A DNA stretch of 64,000 bases from CALGFI01 sp963786805 (GTDB lineage: Bacteria > Actinomycetota > UBA4738 > HRBIN12). The position numbers and the translations under genes were made by a program. Within the stretch, counting starts at the first letter, position 1; each line of letters starts with the position of its first letter. The stretch is from assembly GCA_963786805.1 (NCBI GenBank), contig CAWBAK010000007.1, positions 62,001 through 126,000 on the forward strand. Direction: 5' to 3'. The notes below the pieces were generated by a model. It made no database searches. It was not told the origin of the DNA and saw only the letters and a list, made by a program, of their open reading frames with translations. Shown in pieces: positions 1 to 8,034 of the stretch.

Positions 1-1
1 A

Positions 2-1186
2 GCGAGCTCGATCGGCATGCTGGTGTGCGCAGACGCTCGCATGCCCGAGATCGCGCGCTCGCTCGCCGTGGGTGGTGCACGCTTGATCCTCGATCCGACC
101 GCGTGGGTGGCGACCGGAAGAGACACCGCATCGCTCCAGAACCTGCAGCCCGAATACCTCATGTCGGTTCGAGCGCTGGAGAACGGCGTGTGGATCGCGG
201 CCTCGGACAAGGTCGGGATGGAACGCGGCGCGGTCGTCTATGCCGGGCAGAGCTGCGTGATCGCTCCCGACGGGTCCATCGCCGCCATGGCCTCGACCGA
301 CGAACCGGAGATCGTCTGGGCCGACATCGATCTGGCGGCGGCCACCGGCCCACCCGTGCCCCGTCGTCCCGAGCTGTACGGACCGATCGCGGCTCCTCAC
401 GCCGGTTCCGAGGCCGAGAGCCGGCTCGCGACGCCGGTCGATGCGGCTCGATCGGTGGTTCGGCTGGGGCTGTTGCAGTCGGGATCGTCGATGGACGCGG
501 CCGCGCTCGAGTCGCGTTTCGCGAACCTCCGCACGACGGCTCGAGCGCTCCGTCTCGGCATCGTGGCCGGCATCGCCACCGCCGAGACGAGCGAGGCAGC
601 CTCGCTTGCGCGTTCGGTCTCCAGAGACCTGGAGACGGTGAGCGTGATCGCCGCCGCCGACGAGCAGGGCCGGATGACGGCGCTCCATGTGTCGATGGGT
701 GGCGCCGTAACGACCGCCGGCAGGACGCACGGGTCCGGCGCCGAACTCGGGGGCGTGCTGGAGGCGAGGACCTGGGACGTTGGGCCGCTGCGCGTCGGCG
801 CGCTCGTGGGGCCGGAAGGACTCGTCCCGGAGGTCTGCAGGATCGTGACGCTCCAAGGGGCGGAGCTCCTGCTGTGGGCCGCCGACGCGGACACGCCTCG
901 TCCGTTGGACGTCGCCCGGGTTCGCGCGGTCGAGAACCGCGTCTGGGTCGGCATCATCGTGCCGACCGGAAGCTCGTCTGAGGTGGACGAACCGCTGTCG
1001 GCGCTCGTCGACCCGGACGGAAGGGTGGTCGCGATCGGCCTTCGCGGTCGCGACCATCTGGTGGCCGGCACGGTCAACGTCGCGACGGCTCGCCTCAAGC
1101 AGATGGCTCCCGGGACGGACGTCCTGCAGGGACGACAACCGGATACGTACACGATCTTGACCGACGCGTCGGCGGTGCGAACGTGA
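2..1186 (+). CDS. Tandem nitrilase-like (carbon-nitrogen hydrolase) protein, 5' end missing
   Basis: The reading frame is open from the window edge, so the true start lies upstream. The first visible residues fit the nitrilase nucleophile region: LVCADARMPE holds the catalytic Cys and is followed by the typical GA-x-LI-x-DP-x-AW segment. After a linker (about 125-145 residues after the first visible Met) a second nitrilase-like domain follows (about 146-375). In it VGALVGPEGLVPE aligns with IGMLVCADARMPE, so Cys is replaced by Gly, and I find no Glu or Lys of the triad. The second half therefore looks like a non-catalytic pseudo-domain. The family hydrolyses amides, nitriles or N-carbamoyl compounds. 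The gene overlaps the GntR gene by four bases and heads a hydrolase operon. The substrate cannot be read from sequence. Confidence 0.8.
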   Translation, partial: ASSIGMLVCADARMPEIARSLAVGGARLILDPTAWVATGRDTASLQNLQPEYLMSVRALENGVWIAASDKVGMERGAVVYAGQSCVIAPDGSIAAMASTDEPEIVWADIDLAAATGPPVPRRPELYGPIAAPHAGSEAESRLATPVDAARSVVRLGLLQSGSSMDAAALESRFANLRTTARALRLGIVAGIATAETSEAASLARSVSRDLETVSVIAAADEQGRMTALHVSMGGAVTTAGRTHGSGAELGGVLEARTWDVGPLRVGALVGPEGLVPEVCRIVTLQGAELLLWAADADTPRPLDVARVRAVENRVWVGIIVPTGSSSEVDEPLSALVDPDGRVVAIGLRGRDHLVAGTVNVATARLKQMAPGTDVLQGRQPDTYTILTDASAVRT

Positions 1187-1869
1187 ACCGGATCTCGCTC
1201 GCCGACGGCGCCTACGAGGAGTTGCGCTCCGCGATCGTGGGAGGTCGGCTGACCCCCGGCACGCTCGTCGTGGAAACCGACCTCGCGCAGATGCTCGGCG
1301 TGAGCCGGACACCGGTTCGCGAGGCGCTCCTGCGACTGGAGCTCGAGGGATATCTGGTGCGACAGCCGGGGGGACGCTTGGTGGTGCACTGGCACACGAA
1401 GAAGGGCCTGGACGACTTGTACCTCGTTCGGGAGCTGCTCGAAGGGTACGCGGCGAGGTTGGCCGCCTCCCGGATCTCCGACCAGGAGCTCGATCAGATG
1501 GATGCGCTGCTCGAGGCGGACATCGACGCCTATCGGCATCACCGGATCGAGCAGCTCGCGCAGCTGAACGAGCAGATCCACGGCTTGTTCCTCGAGGCGT
1601 CTCGGAACCGCACCCTCAAGGATCTCGTCGCCGAGCTGCGGCAGCGCATCCACGGCCTCGCGCTCTTCGTCGTCGGCCGCGGTGAGGACCAGCAGCGATT
1701 CGTCCAGGACCATGCCGAGCTCGCGCAACTACTCCGTGAGGGCGACGGCGAGGGTGCGGAGGTCCTGATCCGCCGGCACATCCGTTCTGCGGAGGACGTC
1801 CTGCTCGAAGGGCTCGACACGCCTGACGCCGCCGCCTCGCAAGCGAACGAAGGACCCGCGGCGACGTGA
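1183..1869 (+). CDS. GntR-family transcriptional regulator, FCD (FadR-type) subfamily
   Basis: A 228-residue protein starting at GTG within a GTGA overlap with the preceding stop. Residues about 5-70 form the winged helix (YEELRSAIVGGRLTPG, then VSRTPVREALLRLELEG as recognition region). Residues about 80-215 are an all-helical FCD effector domain with the usual Asp/His metal-site spacing (LNEQIHGLF, HAELAQLL, HIRSAEDVL). FCD regulators usually repress catabolic operons and are released by a pathway acid or ureide. Lying second in an operon of hydrolases, with 4-base overlaps on both sides, it probably autoregulates that operon. The operator is not visible and presumably lies upstream of the window. 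Confidence 0.9.
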   Translation: MNRISLADGAYEELRSAIVGGRLTPGTLVVETDLAQMLGVSRTPVREALLRLELEGYLVRQPGGRLVVHWHTKKGLDDLYLVRELLEGYAARLAASRISDQELDQMDALLEADIDAYRHHRIEQLAQLNEQIHGLFLEASRNRTLKDLVAELRQRIHGLALFVVGRGEDQQRFVQDHAELAQLLREGDGEGAEVLIRRHIRSAEDVLLEGLDTPDAAASQANEGPAAT

Positions 1870-3224
1870 CCTTCGAGCTCGGGATCGAGGGTGGAACCGT
1901 GGTGACGCCGCAGAGCCGATCGGCGCTCAACGTCTACGTCGCGGGGGGTACGATCGCCGCCGTCACGGCCGACCGGCTCGAGGCGTCCGAACGCGTCGAC
2001 GCGAGCGGTCTCCTCGTCCTTCCCGGCGCGGTGGACACCCACGTCCATCTCATGGATCCGGCCGCAACCGACCGCGAGGACTTCCCCACCGGGACCTCGG
2101 CCGCGGCGAAAGCCGGCGTGACCACCATCATCGAACATACGCACGCCGGTCCGGTCCGTGCTCCGGCCGACCTGGAGGAGAAACGCCGCTACCTGCACGA
2201 CCGATCCGTCGTGGACTATGCGCTGGCGGCGCATGCGTGGCCCGACCGCATCGACCAGGTGAACGGGCTGTGGCGAGCCGGCGTGGCCTTCATCAAGGTC
2301 TTCACCTGCACGACGCACGGCGTTCCCGGCTTCGACGCCGGCACGTTGCTCCGTCTCTTCCGAGCCACCGCGGATACCGGCGCCATCTGCCTCGTGCACT
2401 GCGAGGACGAGACGATCACCGCGGATGCGGAACGGGAGTTGCGTTCGGCGGGACGCGACGACCCTTCGGTGATCATCGAGTGGCGCTCGCGCGAAGCCGA
2501 GCTGACGGCCCTCGCCGTCGTGTCACAGCTCTCGCGGCTCACCGGGGCACGCATCGTGACCGCGCACGTGAGCAACGCCGAGGCGCTCTCGGTCGTCGAT
2601 CGAGAGCGCCATGCCGGCGCGCCGATCACGATCGAGACCTGTCCTCAGTACCTCTCGCTGTTCGAGGACGAGATCATGAAGGAAGGCGCGTTCAGGAAGT
2701 TCACGCCCCCTGCGAGGGCTCGTGGGCCGGAGGATCTCGCCACGATGTGGGCGGCCGTGAGCGATGGGCGGATCGATCACATCTCGACGGATCACGCGCC
2801 CTCCACGGCGGAGCAGAAACAAGGCGGCTCGATCTGGGACGCGCATTTCGGACTCCCGGGCCTCGACACCACGTTCCCGTTCCTGCTGGACGCGGCCGCG
2901 AGCGGAGCGATCTCGTACGAGCGGCTCGTCGACGTGTACGCGGAGTCGCCGGCGAGGACGTATGGGCTGCATCCGAGGAAGGGACGGGTCGAAGTGGGCG
3001 CCGACGCGGATGTGGCGCTCGTCGATCCCACTGCGACGTGGACCGTGCGCAACGAAGACGTGGTCTCTCGAGCGGGGTGGAGCCCGTTCGAGGGACGAAC
3101 GTTCTCGGGGCGCGTCGTCGACACGTTCCTGCGGGGACGGCGGATCGTGCACGAAGGGAAGGTCGTGGAAGGGCCGGGATACGGTCGGTTCCTTCCCGGC
3201 TCTGGACAGGAGGTAGGTCGATGA
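1866..3224 (+). CDS. Allantoinase/dihydropyrimidinase-like cyclic amidohydrolase
   Basis: A 452-residue metal-dependent amidohydrolase beginning at GTG (GTGA overlap). Metal ligands of the TIM barrel are all present: DTHVH (H59, H61), IKVF with the lysine that is normally carboxylated (K144), VHCED (H178), TAHVS (H234) and STDHAP (D309). Length and motif order match the allantoinase, hydantoinase and dihydroorotase group, which open cyclic ureides or imides. The N- and C-terminal beta-sandwich segments (VDASGLLVLPG; GADADVALVDP) are complete. Flanking nitrilases could hydrolyse the resulting N-carbamoyl acid, as in reductive pyrimidine or hydantoin breakdown. Allantoinase-like motifs fit slightly better than classical dihydropyrimidinase; the exact substrate is uncertain. 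Confidence 0.88.
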   Translation: MTFELGIEGGTVVTPQSRSALNVYVAGGTIAAVTADRLEASERVDASGLLVLPGAVDTHVHLMDPAATDREDFPTGTSAAAKAGVTTIIEHTHAGPVRAPADLEEKRRYLHDRSVVDYALAAHAWPDRIDQVNGLWRAGVAFIKVFTCTTHGVPGFDAGTLLRLFRATADTGAICLVHCEDETITADAERELRSAGRDDPSVIIEWRSREAELTALAVVSQLSRLTGARIVTAHVSNAEALSVVDRERHAGAPITIETCPQYLSLFEDEIMKEGAFRKFTPPARARGPEDLATMWAAVSDGRIDHISTDHAPSTAEQKQGGSIWDAHFGLPGLDTTFPFLLDAAASGAISYERLVDVYAESPARTYGLHPRKGRVEVGADADVALVDPTATWTVRNEDVVSRAGWSPFEGRTFSGRVVDTFLRGRRIVHEGKVVEGPGYGRFLPGSGQEVGR

Positions 3225-4081
3225 AGATCAAGGTCGCGGCCGTCCAGCCCCGGAGCCATCACGGTCCGGAGGAGGAGCGCAACGTCGAGCAGTCGCTCGA
3301 GTGGATGCAGCGGGCGTCCGAGCAGGGAGCCGATCTCGTGGTGTTCCCCGAGGGGTACCCGGGTCCGACGAACCCGGCGAGCCACTACGACTCGCTCGGG
3401 CCGCTCCAGGAGGGGGCGCGCTCGCTCGGCGTGCACGTGGTCGCCGGTCGGATCGAGCCGATCGCCGGCGCCCAGGGACACCACGTGTGCCTCAGCCTGA
3501 TCGATGACACCGGAGCGGTCGCCTCCACGTACCGGCGTACCTCGCCGGTCGGTCCCTACGTCTACAAGGACCTGGACGTCTGGCAGGTCGACTACGTCGA
3601 GGGGCCCGAGCCGCCGCAGGTCGTGAACACGCGCCTGGGCAAGATCGGGATGCTGGTCTGCTCGGAGGTCTACGTCCCGGAGCTGTCCCGCGTGCTCGCG
3701 CTGCAGGGCGCCGACGTGATCGTGTACCCGGCAGGCGGGGCGATCAACGAGCTGCTCGCCACCTGGCGCACCCTGCTGTGGGCACGGGCGATCGAGAACC
3801 TCGTGTTCACCGTCGCCTCGCAGAACCTGTACGCGGCCGACGAGCAAGGTGTCGGCCAGATCGCGGCGCCCGAGCAGATCCTCGCGGCTGCACCGGGCGA
3901 AGGCCTGCTCCTGGCGGATCTTGACCTGGACCGGCTGGAGTACCTGCGGAGCCAGGACGAGCGCATCGAGTTCCCCAAGCCCTACGACACGATCCCCGGC
4001 GTCATGAGATGGCGACGGCCGGAGCTCTACGCCGGCCTGGCCGAACCTACTCGCGAGCTCGCACCGACGAGCGAATCGTGA
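3221..4081 (+). CDS. Nitrilase / carbon-nitrogen hydrolase
   Basis: A 286-residue single-domain nitrilase starting at ATG in an ATGA overlap behind a GGAGGTAGG ribosome site. Catalytic Glu lies in VVFPEGYPG (E44) and the nucleophile in IGMLVCSEVYVPE (C147). The usual Y-R-K-x-H lysine motif reads TYRRTSP (R105-R106), so the canonical Lys appears replaced by Arg, although K116 lies ten residues on. The gene is translationally coupled to the amidohydrolase before it and to the ACMSD-like gene after it. It probably cleaves the open-chain carbamoyl or amide product of the amidohydrolase. Whether the triad is intact needs a structural model. Confidence 0.85.
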   Translation: MKIKVAAVQPRSHHGPEEERNVEQSLEWMQRASEQGADLVVFPEGYPGPTNPASHYDSLGPLQEGARSLGVHVVAGRIEPIAGAQGHHVCLSLIDDTGAVASTYRRTSPVGPYVYKDLDVWQVDYVEGPEPPQVVNTRLGKIGMLVCSEVYVPELSRVLALQGADVIVYPAGGAINELLATWRTLLWARAIENLVFTVASQNLYAADEQGVGQIAAPEQILAAAPGEGLLLADLDLDRLEYLRSQDERIEFPKPYDTIPGVMRWRRPELYAGLAEPTRELAPTSES

Positions 4082-5106
4082 GACCGCCGGTCGTCGATAT
4101 CCACTCGCACCTCTACCCCAGGTCCTACGTCGAGCTCCTGAAGGCCCGAACGGACATCCCGAAGATCGTGGGCGAGCCGGGGGACGAGCGGTTCGTGATC
4201 TTCCCCGAGGAGGACCGTGCTGACGGCTCGGGTGGACGCCCGATGGGCCCGGAGTACTGGGACGTATCGAACAAGCTCTCGTTCATGGACCGCTTCGGGA
4301 TCTCTCAGACGGTGGTTTCGCTCGGGAACCCATGGCTCGACCCGTTCGATGCGCAAGAGAGCCTCCGCGCCGCCCGAGCCTTGAACGCGGAGTTGGCCGA
4401 GTTGCAGGGCGACACGCAAGGCCGGATCACCGCGATGGGCGTGCTCCCGACCCACATCGAGGACGCCGCCACCGTCGCCGGGGAGATCGCGGAATCCCCG
4501 ACGCTCGCCGGGGTCGTCGTCGGGCCGAGGATCTGTGGACGGACGCTGGACGACGCGGCCCTCGAGCCGATGTGGGACGAGATCGAGCGGTCACGCCTTC
4601 CGCTCCTGATCCATCCACACTACGCCGCCGCGGTCGACGAGCTTCGCGGTTTCGGCCACGCCTTCCCCGTCGCACTTGGCTTCCCCTTCGAGACGTCGAT
4701 CGCGCTCGCGCGCCTGGTCTTCGCCGGCGTATTGGGTCGCCATCCGGGCCTACGTGTAATGGGGTCGCATGGAGCGGGAACACTCCCGTATCTGGCCGGA
4801 CGCCTCGACGCCGGCTGGGCATCGGACCCGAGCGTCAAAGACCGGCTTTCGCATCCGCCCAGCGAGGATCTGTCGCGGCTGTACGTGGATAGCGTGCTGT
4901 ACCACCCGCGGGCGATGCGAGCGGCCGCAGACCTGGTCGGAACCACGAAGATGGCCTTCGGCACCGACCACCCGTTCTCGGTGGCGGATCCCGAGACGAA
5001 CCTCGACGCCATCGACGCGGCCTTCACCGGCGACGATCGGGAGTCGGTGCTGCGCCGAACGGCACAGGAACTCTTCGATCTGCCGCCAGTTACCGCGTCT
5101 CCGTAG
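4078..5106 (+). CDS. ACMSD-type amidohydrolase (amidohydrolase 2 family)
   Basis: I place the start at the GTG in the GTGA overlap with the nitrilase stop, giving 342 residues; an in-frame start 69 bases upstream would extend into the nitrilase gene. The N-terminal VVDIHSHLYP gives the two metal histidines, LLIHPHY and MGSHGAGTLPYL provide further His ligands, and AFGTDHPF the active-site Asp. This is the pattern of 2-amino-3-carboxymuconate semialdehyde decarboxylase and related hydratases and hydrolases. As the last gene of the operon it may process the carbon skeleton left after deamination or decarbamoylation. It converges on the SDR gene. Confidence 0.85.
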   Translation: MRPPVVDIHSHLYPRSYVELLKARTDIPKIVGEPGDERFVIFPEEDRADGSGGRPMGPEYWDVSNKLSFMDRFGISQTVVSLGNPWLDPFDAQESLRAARALNAELAELQGDTQGRITAMGVLPTHIEDAATVAGEIAESPTLAGVVVGPRICGRTLDDAALEPMWDEIERSRLPLLIHPHYAAAVDELRGFGHAFPVALGFPFETSIALARLVFAGVLGRHPGLRVMGSHGAGTLPYLAGRLDAGWASDPSVKDRLSHPPSEDLSRLYVDSVLYHPRAMRAAADLVGTTKMAFGTDHPFSVADPETNLDAIDAAFTGDDRESVLRRTAQELFDLPPVTASP

Positions 5107-5144
5107 GGTTCGCGTTTCCCGAGGGTCTCTGGTCTGGTAACGGG

Positions 5145-5909
5145 TTACGGAAGTACGTAGCCACCGTCGACGATGAGCGACGCCCCCACCGCGAAGCTGG
5201 CCTCGGGTGAGGCCAGGAACACGATCGCTTCGGCGATCTCCTCCGGGCGCGCGAGCCTTCCGATGGGATGCGCCGAGGCGAGCTCGTCGAGCGTTCCCTG
5301 CGGCCCCACGCCCCCCGGGAACGCGCGGCGAAGGAGCGGCGTATCCGTCGCCCCCGGACAGACACAGTTCACGCGCACCCCTTTCGGGATCAACTCGAGC
5401 GCCATCGCTCGGGTCAGGTGCACCACCGCTGCCTTCGAGGCGCAATACGCCGCGAAGCCGCCGACGGCCGCGAATGCCAGCTGTGAAGCGACGTTCACGA
5501 CCGTGCCACCGGTCTCGACCAGGTGCGGGGTCGCCGCCCGCGAGACGAGGAACACGCCCTTCACGTTCGTGTCGAAGACCAGGTCCCACTCATCCTCCGA
5601 CATGTCCGCGAGCTCACCGACGGCGGAGGTCCCCGCGCAATTGACAACGACGTCGAGTCGGCCGAACGCGCTCACGGCATCCTCGATGAACCGCGAGACG
5701 TCGTCGGCCTTGCGCACATCGATCGGGGCAGCCCGGGCCGCGACGCCTTCGCCCTCGAGGGTCGAGATCGTGGTTTCGAGCTCGTCCGCTTCCAGACCGC
5801 CGATCGCCACGCGAGCGCCGAGGGCGCCGAACGCGAGCGCTGCAGCGCGACCGATCCCGGATCCGCCACCGGTGATAACAACAGCCATCTGTTCGAATCG
5901 CTTCGACAT
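5145..5909 (-). CDS. Short-chain dehydrogenase/reductase (SDR)
   Basis: A 254-residue classical SDR. The nucleotide-binding motif TGGGSGIG lies at residues 13-20, NCAG stabilises the central sheet, VVNVASQ supplies the catalytic Ser, and YCASK the Tyr and Lys. The C-terminal IVDGGYVLP is typical of the family. GGLEADEL after strand 2 lacks the Arg usually seen in NADP-specific enzymes, so NAD is more likely. It lies convergent to the hydrolase operon with only 38 bases between, so it is a separate transcript. A TAGGGT hexamer sits about 44 bases upstream of the ATG. The substrate is unknown. Confidence 0.9.
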   Translation of the reverse strand: MSKRFEQMAVVITGGGSGIGRAAALAFGALGARVAIGGLEADELETTISTLEGEGVAARAAPIDVRKADDVSRFIEDAVSAFGRLDVVVNCAGTSAVGELADMSEDEWDLVFDTNVKGVFLVSRAATPHLVETGGTVVNVASQLAFAAVGGFAAYCASKAAVVHLTRAMALELIPKGVRVNCVCPGATDTPLLRRAFPGGVGPQGTLDELASAHPIGRLARPEEIAEAIVFLASPEASFAVGASLIVDGGYVLP

Positions 5910-6066
5910 CTTCTTTACGCGGCGTCCGAGTGCGGCGGCGCCGACCGCTCCTCACCCTAGCCGCGGCGAGGCTCGGCGCCCAGCGACGGGCATCGCGCTG
6001 CGACGGGCTCGCTCCATCTGACACGATCTCGTTAGGATCGTGGAGACCGTCGTCCCGAGGGAGTCC

Positions 6067-6459
6067 GTGAGCAAGAACGAACCACGCCGGAAGGACCAGA
6101 TCCTCGGGGCGCGGGTCGTGCTCACCGGATGGACGCCGGAGCGACGCGACGAGGTGTCGCGAGCGGTCCGCGAGGTCACGTCGGAGGACATCGACCTGGC
6201 TGCCGCCGAGCTGCCGCTCGTCGTCTTGGCGAAGGCCTCGCTCGAACGGGCCGAGGCCGCACGGGTCCTGCTGACCGATGCCGGCGCGTCCATCGAGCTC
6301 GAGGACGCCTGGGTGATCCGGGACGCGCCACGACCGGTCGCCTCGCGGCCCACCTGTCCCTTCTGCGGCTCCACGAAGACCCAGCCGTACTCGCACGCCG
6401 GCCCCGCCGCGAGGAAGCGGATGAAGTGCACGACATGCGGGCGGGCGTTCCGAACCTGA
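6067..6459 (+). CDS. Small protein with L7/L12 C-terminal-like domain and zinc ribbon
   Basis: A 130-residue protein. I prefer the GTG at 6067, which follows CCGAGGGAG, over the GTG at 6040, which sits directly behind a TAGGAT hexamer (6033-6038). Residues about 15-85 have the spacing of the ribosomal protein L7/L12 C-terminal fold (VVLTG, AVREVT, a conserved-looking P, then ERAEAARVLLTDAGASIEL). The C-terminus holds CPFC and CTTC knuckles with a basic linker, a zinc ribbon like that of PaaD-type proteins. No characterised protein with this fusion comes to mind; a nucleic-acid or ribosome-associated role is only a guess. Confidence 0.7.
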   Translation: MSKNEPRRKDQILGARVVLTGWTPERRDEVSRAVREVTSEDIDLAAAELPLVVLAKASLERAEAARVLLTDAGASIELEDAWVIRDAPRPVASRPTCPFCGSTKTQPYSHAGPAARKRMKCTTCGRAFRT

Positions 6460-6476
6460 CGACCGGCCGCGGATGA

Positions 6477-7401
6477 CTAGGCCGCGGGAACCTTCAGGAT
6501 GTCCTGGTTCGGCGGATCCTCGCGGCACCGCCCTTGATCGAAGTACACCTCGGTCGTGCCGCCGTCGAGCGCGTACGAGGAGGCGAAGTCCCGGCCGTTC
6601 GGGAAGTCGTGCAGGATCGACTCCGTCCCCTCGAGCGTCTGTTGCACGAGCTGCGTGTCGAGGCCACAACCGAACCCGCTCCGCCCGAAGTACACGGTGC
6701 CGTTCGCCGAGACCGAGGGCGCGTACTGCACGGTTCCCTGCGGGTTCGCCAGCCTCGCCGTCAGCTTCCCGGAGATGTCGTGGAAGTACACGTCGGCGTC
6801 CACCAGCCCGTCGTCCCGCGTCGAGAAGGTGTCCTGGTGCCAGACGGCGTAGTTCCCGTTCACCTGTCCGGCGTAGACGTTGAAGAACCGGCGATCGGTG
6901 TTGGCTTTCGAGTACAGGACCGTCGACGTGCTCGATGGCATGTCGAACAGCACGACGGAGCTCCGGTTCGCGCGGAACCGGACGAACAGCAGGTGCTGAC
7001 CCGAGATGCTCGGCGAGGACTCGAACCCGCGGCCCGTGTTGACCCCGTTCGGGACGTCGACCTCCTTCCTCGTGGAGAGGTCGAACGAGGACGATGTCGC
7101 CATCATGGTCGTAGGCAAGCGTCGAGCCGTCGATCCCTCCGGTGAACGCGACCGACCCCCTCGGGCTCACCCGGAACCGATCGCCGCCCATCGCCCGCGC
7201 GTAGACGGTCGAGCGGAACCCGGTGCGCCCGATCCGTGCCTCGGTCCACGCCTCGAACGTGGACGAGGCCGCGGGCTCGAGCTCCCATCGCTCCGTGCCC
7301 ACGACCACCTCGGGAACGCCCGCGGCCGCCGGCGTTGCGCTCGCGACGATCGTGGCGAGCGCGCACGCGATGAGCGCGGTCCGTGTCCTCGTGCGTGTCA
7401 T
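6477..7401 (-). CDS. Secreted beta-propeller-like protein (frameshifted)
   Basis: The N-terminal part (7401 down to about 7086) encodes a signal peptide (TRTRTRTALIACALATIVAS, cleavage near TPAAAG) and a sequence ending GSTLAYDHDGDIVL. The remainder (about 7084 to 6477) continues in another frame with FDLSTRKEVDVPNG. Removing one base near 7086 joins them into about 307 residues. Repeated GSPSISGQHLLFVR and YAPSVSANGTVYFGR-like strands resemble TolB/WD-type propeller blades, and two Cys near the C-terminus may form a disulfide. Function is unknown; secretion is well supported. The frame break is probably a sequence error. Confidence 0.7.
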
Positions 7402-7488
7402 CTCTCGCATCGAAACGTTTGCATATCACCCGCTGTCCGCTCCGGCAAGCACGTCGTATCTCGTGCCGGATCGGATACTGCTTCGGCG

Positions 7489-7992
7489 ATGAGCTCCACT
7501 TCGCGATCGCAGCGTCCGGGCCGGCATCGTGCTTCCCGCCGCCGGCGGCGGCGGTTCCTGGCGGCGACGGCGATCGTGCTCGTCGCCGGGGCCGTGCTCG
7601 GCTTCATCGTGTTGCGCGACGGTGGTGTCGAGCGCGTGTGCGCCCGACCGGACGAGCTCCGCACCCGCGACAACGTCACGCTGATCCCCGACGCGATGGA
7701 CGCGTTGGTTCAGGCGGAAACCTCGATCGGACACGAGATCGACGTCGTCCAGAGCTATCGGTCTTGTCGACAGCAGGCGCTCGCCTGCGTGCAGATCTGT
7801 GGCTCGCGCCGAGGATGTCCGGGCGCGTGCGCGCCGCCCGGACTTTCGTGGCATCAGCGCGCTGCGGCGATCGACGTCACGCAGACGATGCTCGACGAGC
7901 CGGGAGTGATCGAGGCGCTCGAGGGCGCGGGGTGGTGCCAATCGCTCCCTGCGACGGACGCGGGACACTTCTCATGGGACGGCTGCCATTGA
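7489..7992 (+). CDS. M15-type D-alanyl-D-alanine carboxypeptidase-like protein, membrane anchored
   Basis: A 167-residue protein with a very basic N-terminus (HRASRRRRRRF), one membrane segment (about 24-42) and an extracytoplasmic domain. VQSYRSCRQQ, GLSWHQRAAAIDV (H122, D129) and GHFSWDGCH (H160) reproduce the zinc-binding order of VanY-type M15 peptidases, which trim peptidoglycan stem peptides. Several cysteines (51, 93, 100, 104, 110, 114, 150, 166) suggest disulfides outside the cell. I chose the ATG at 7489 because the upstream extension overlaps the divergent secreted-protein gene and lacks a plausible signal. Confidence 0.78.
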   Translation: MSSTSRSQRPGRHRASRRRRRRFLAATAIVLVAGAVLGFIVLRDGGVERVCARPDELRTRDNVTLIPDAMDALVQAETSIGHEIDVVQSYRSCRQQALACVQICGSRRGCPGACAPPGLSWHQRAAAIDVTQTMLDEPGVIEALEGAGWCQSLPATDAGHFSWDGCH

Positions 7993-8034
7993 GTGACCTC
8001 GGCTCGGCGGCCGACCGGCCGCCAACGCGGATCA

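Noticed and set aside
5137..5148. GTAACGGGTTAC inverted repeat between convergent operon and SDR genes
   Set aside because: Arms of five bases with a two-base centre cannot form a useful hairpin; too short to call an operator.
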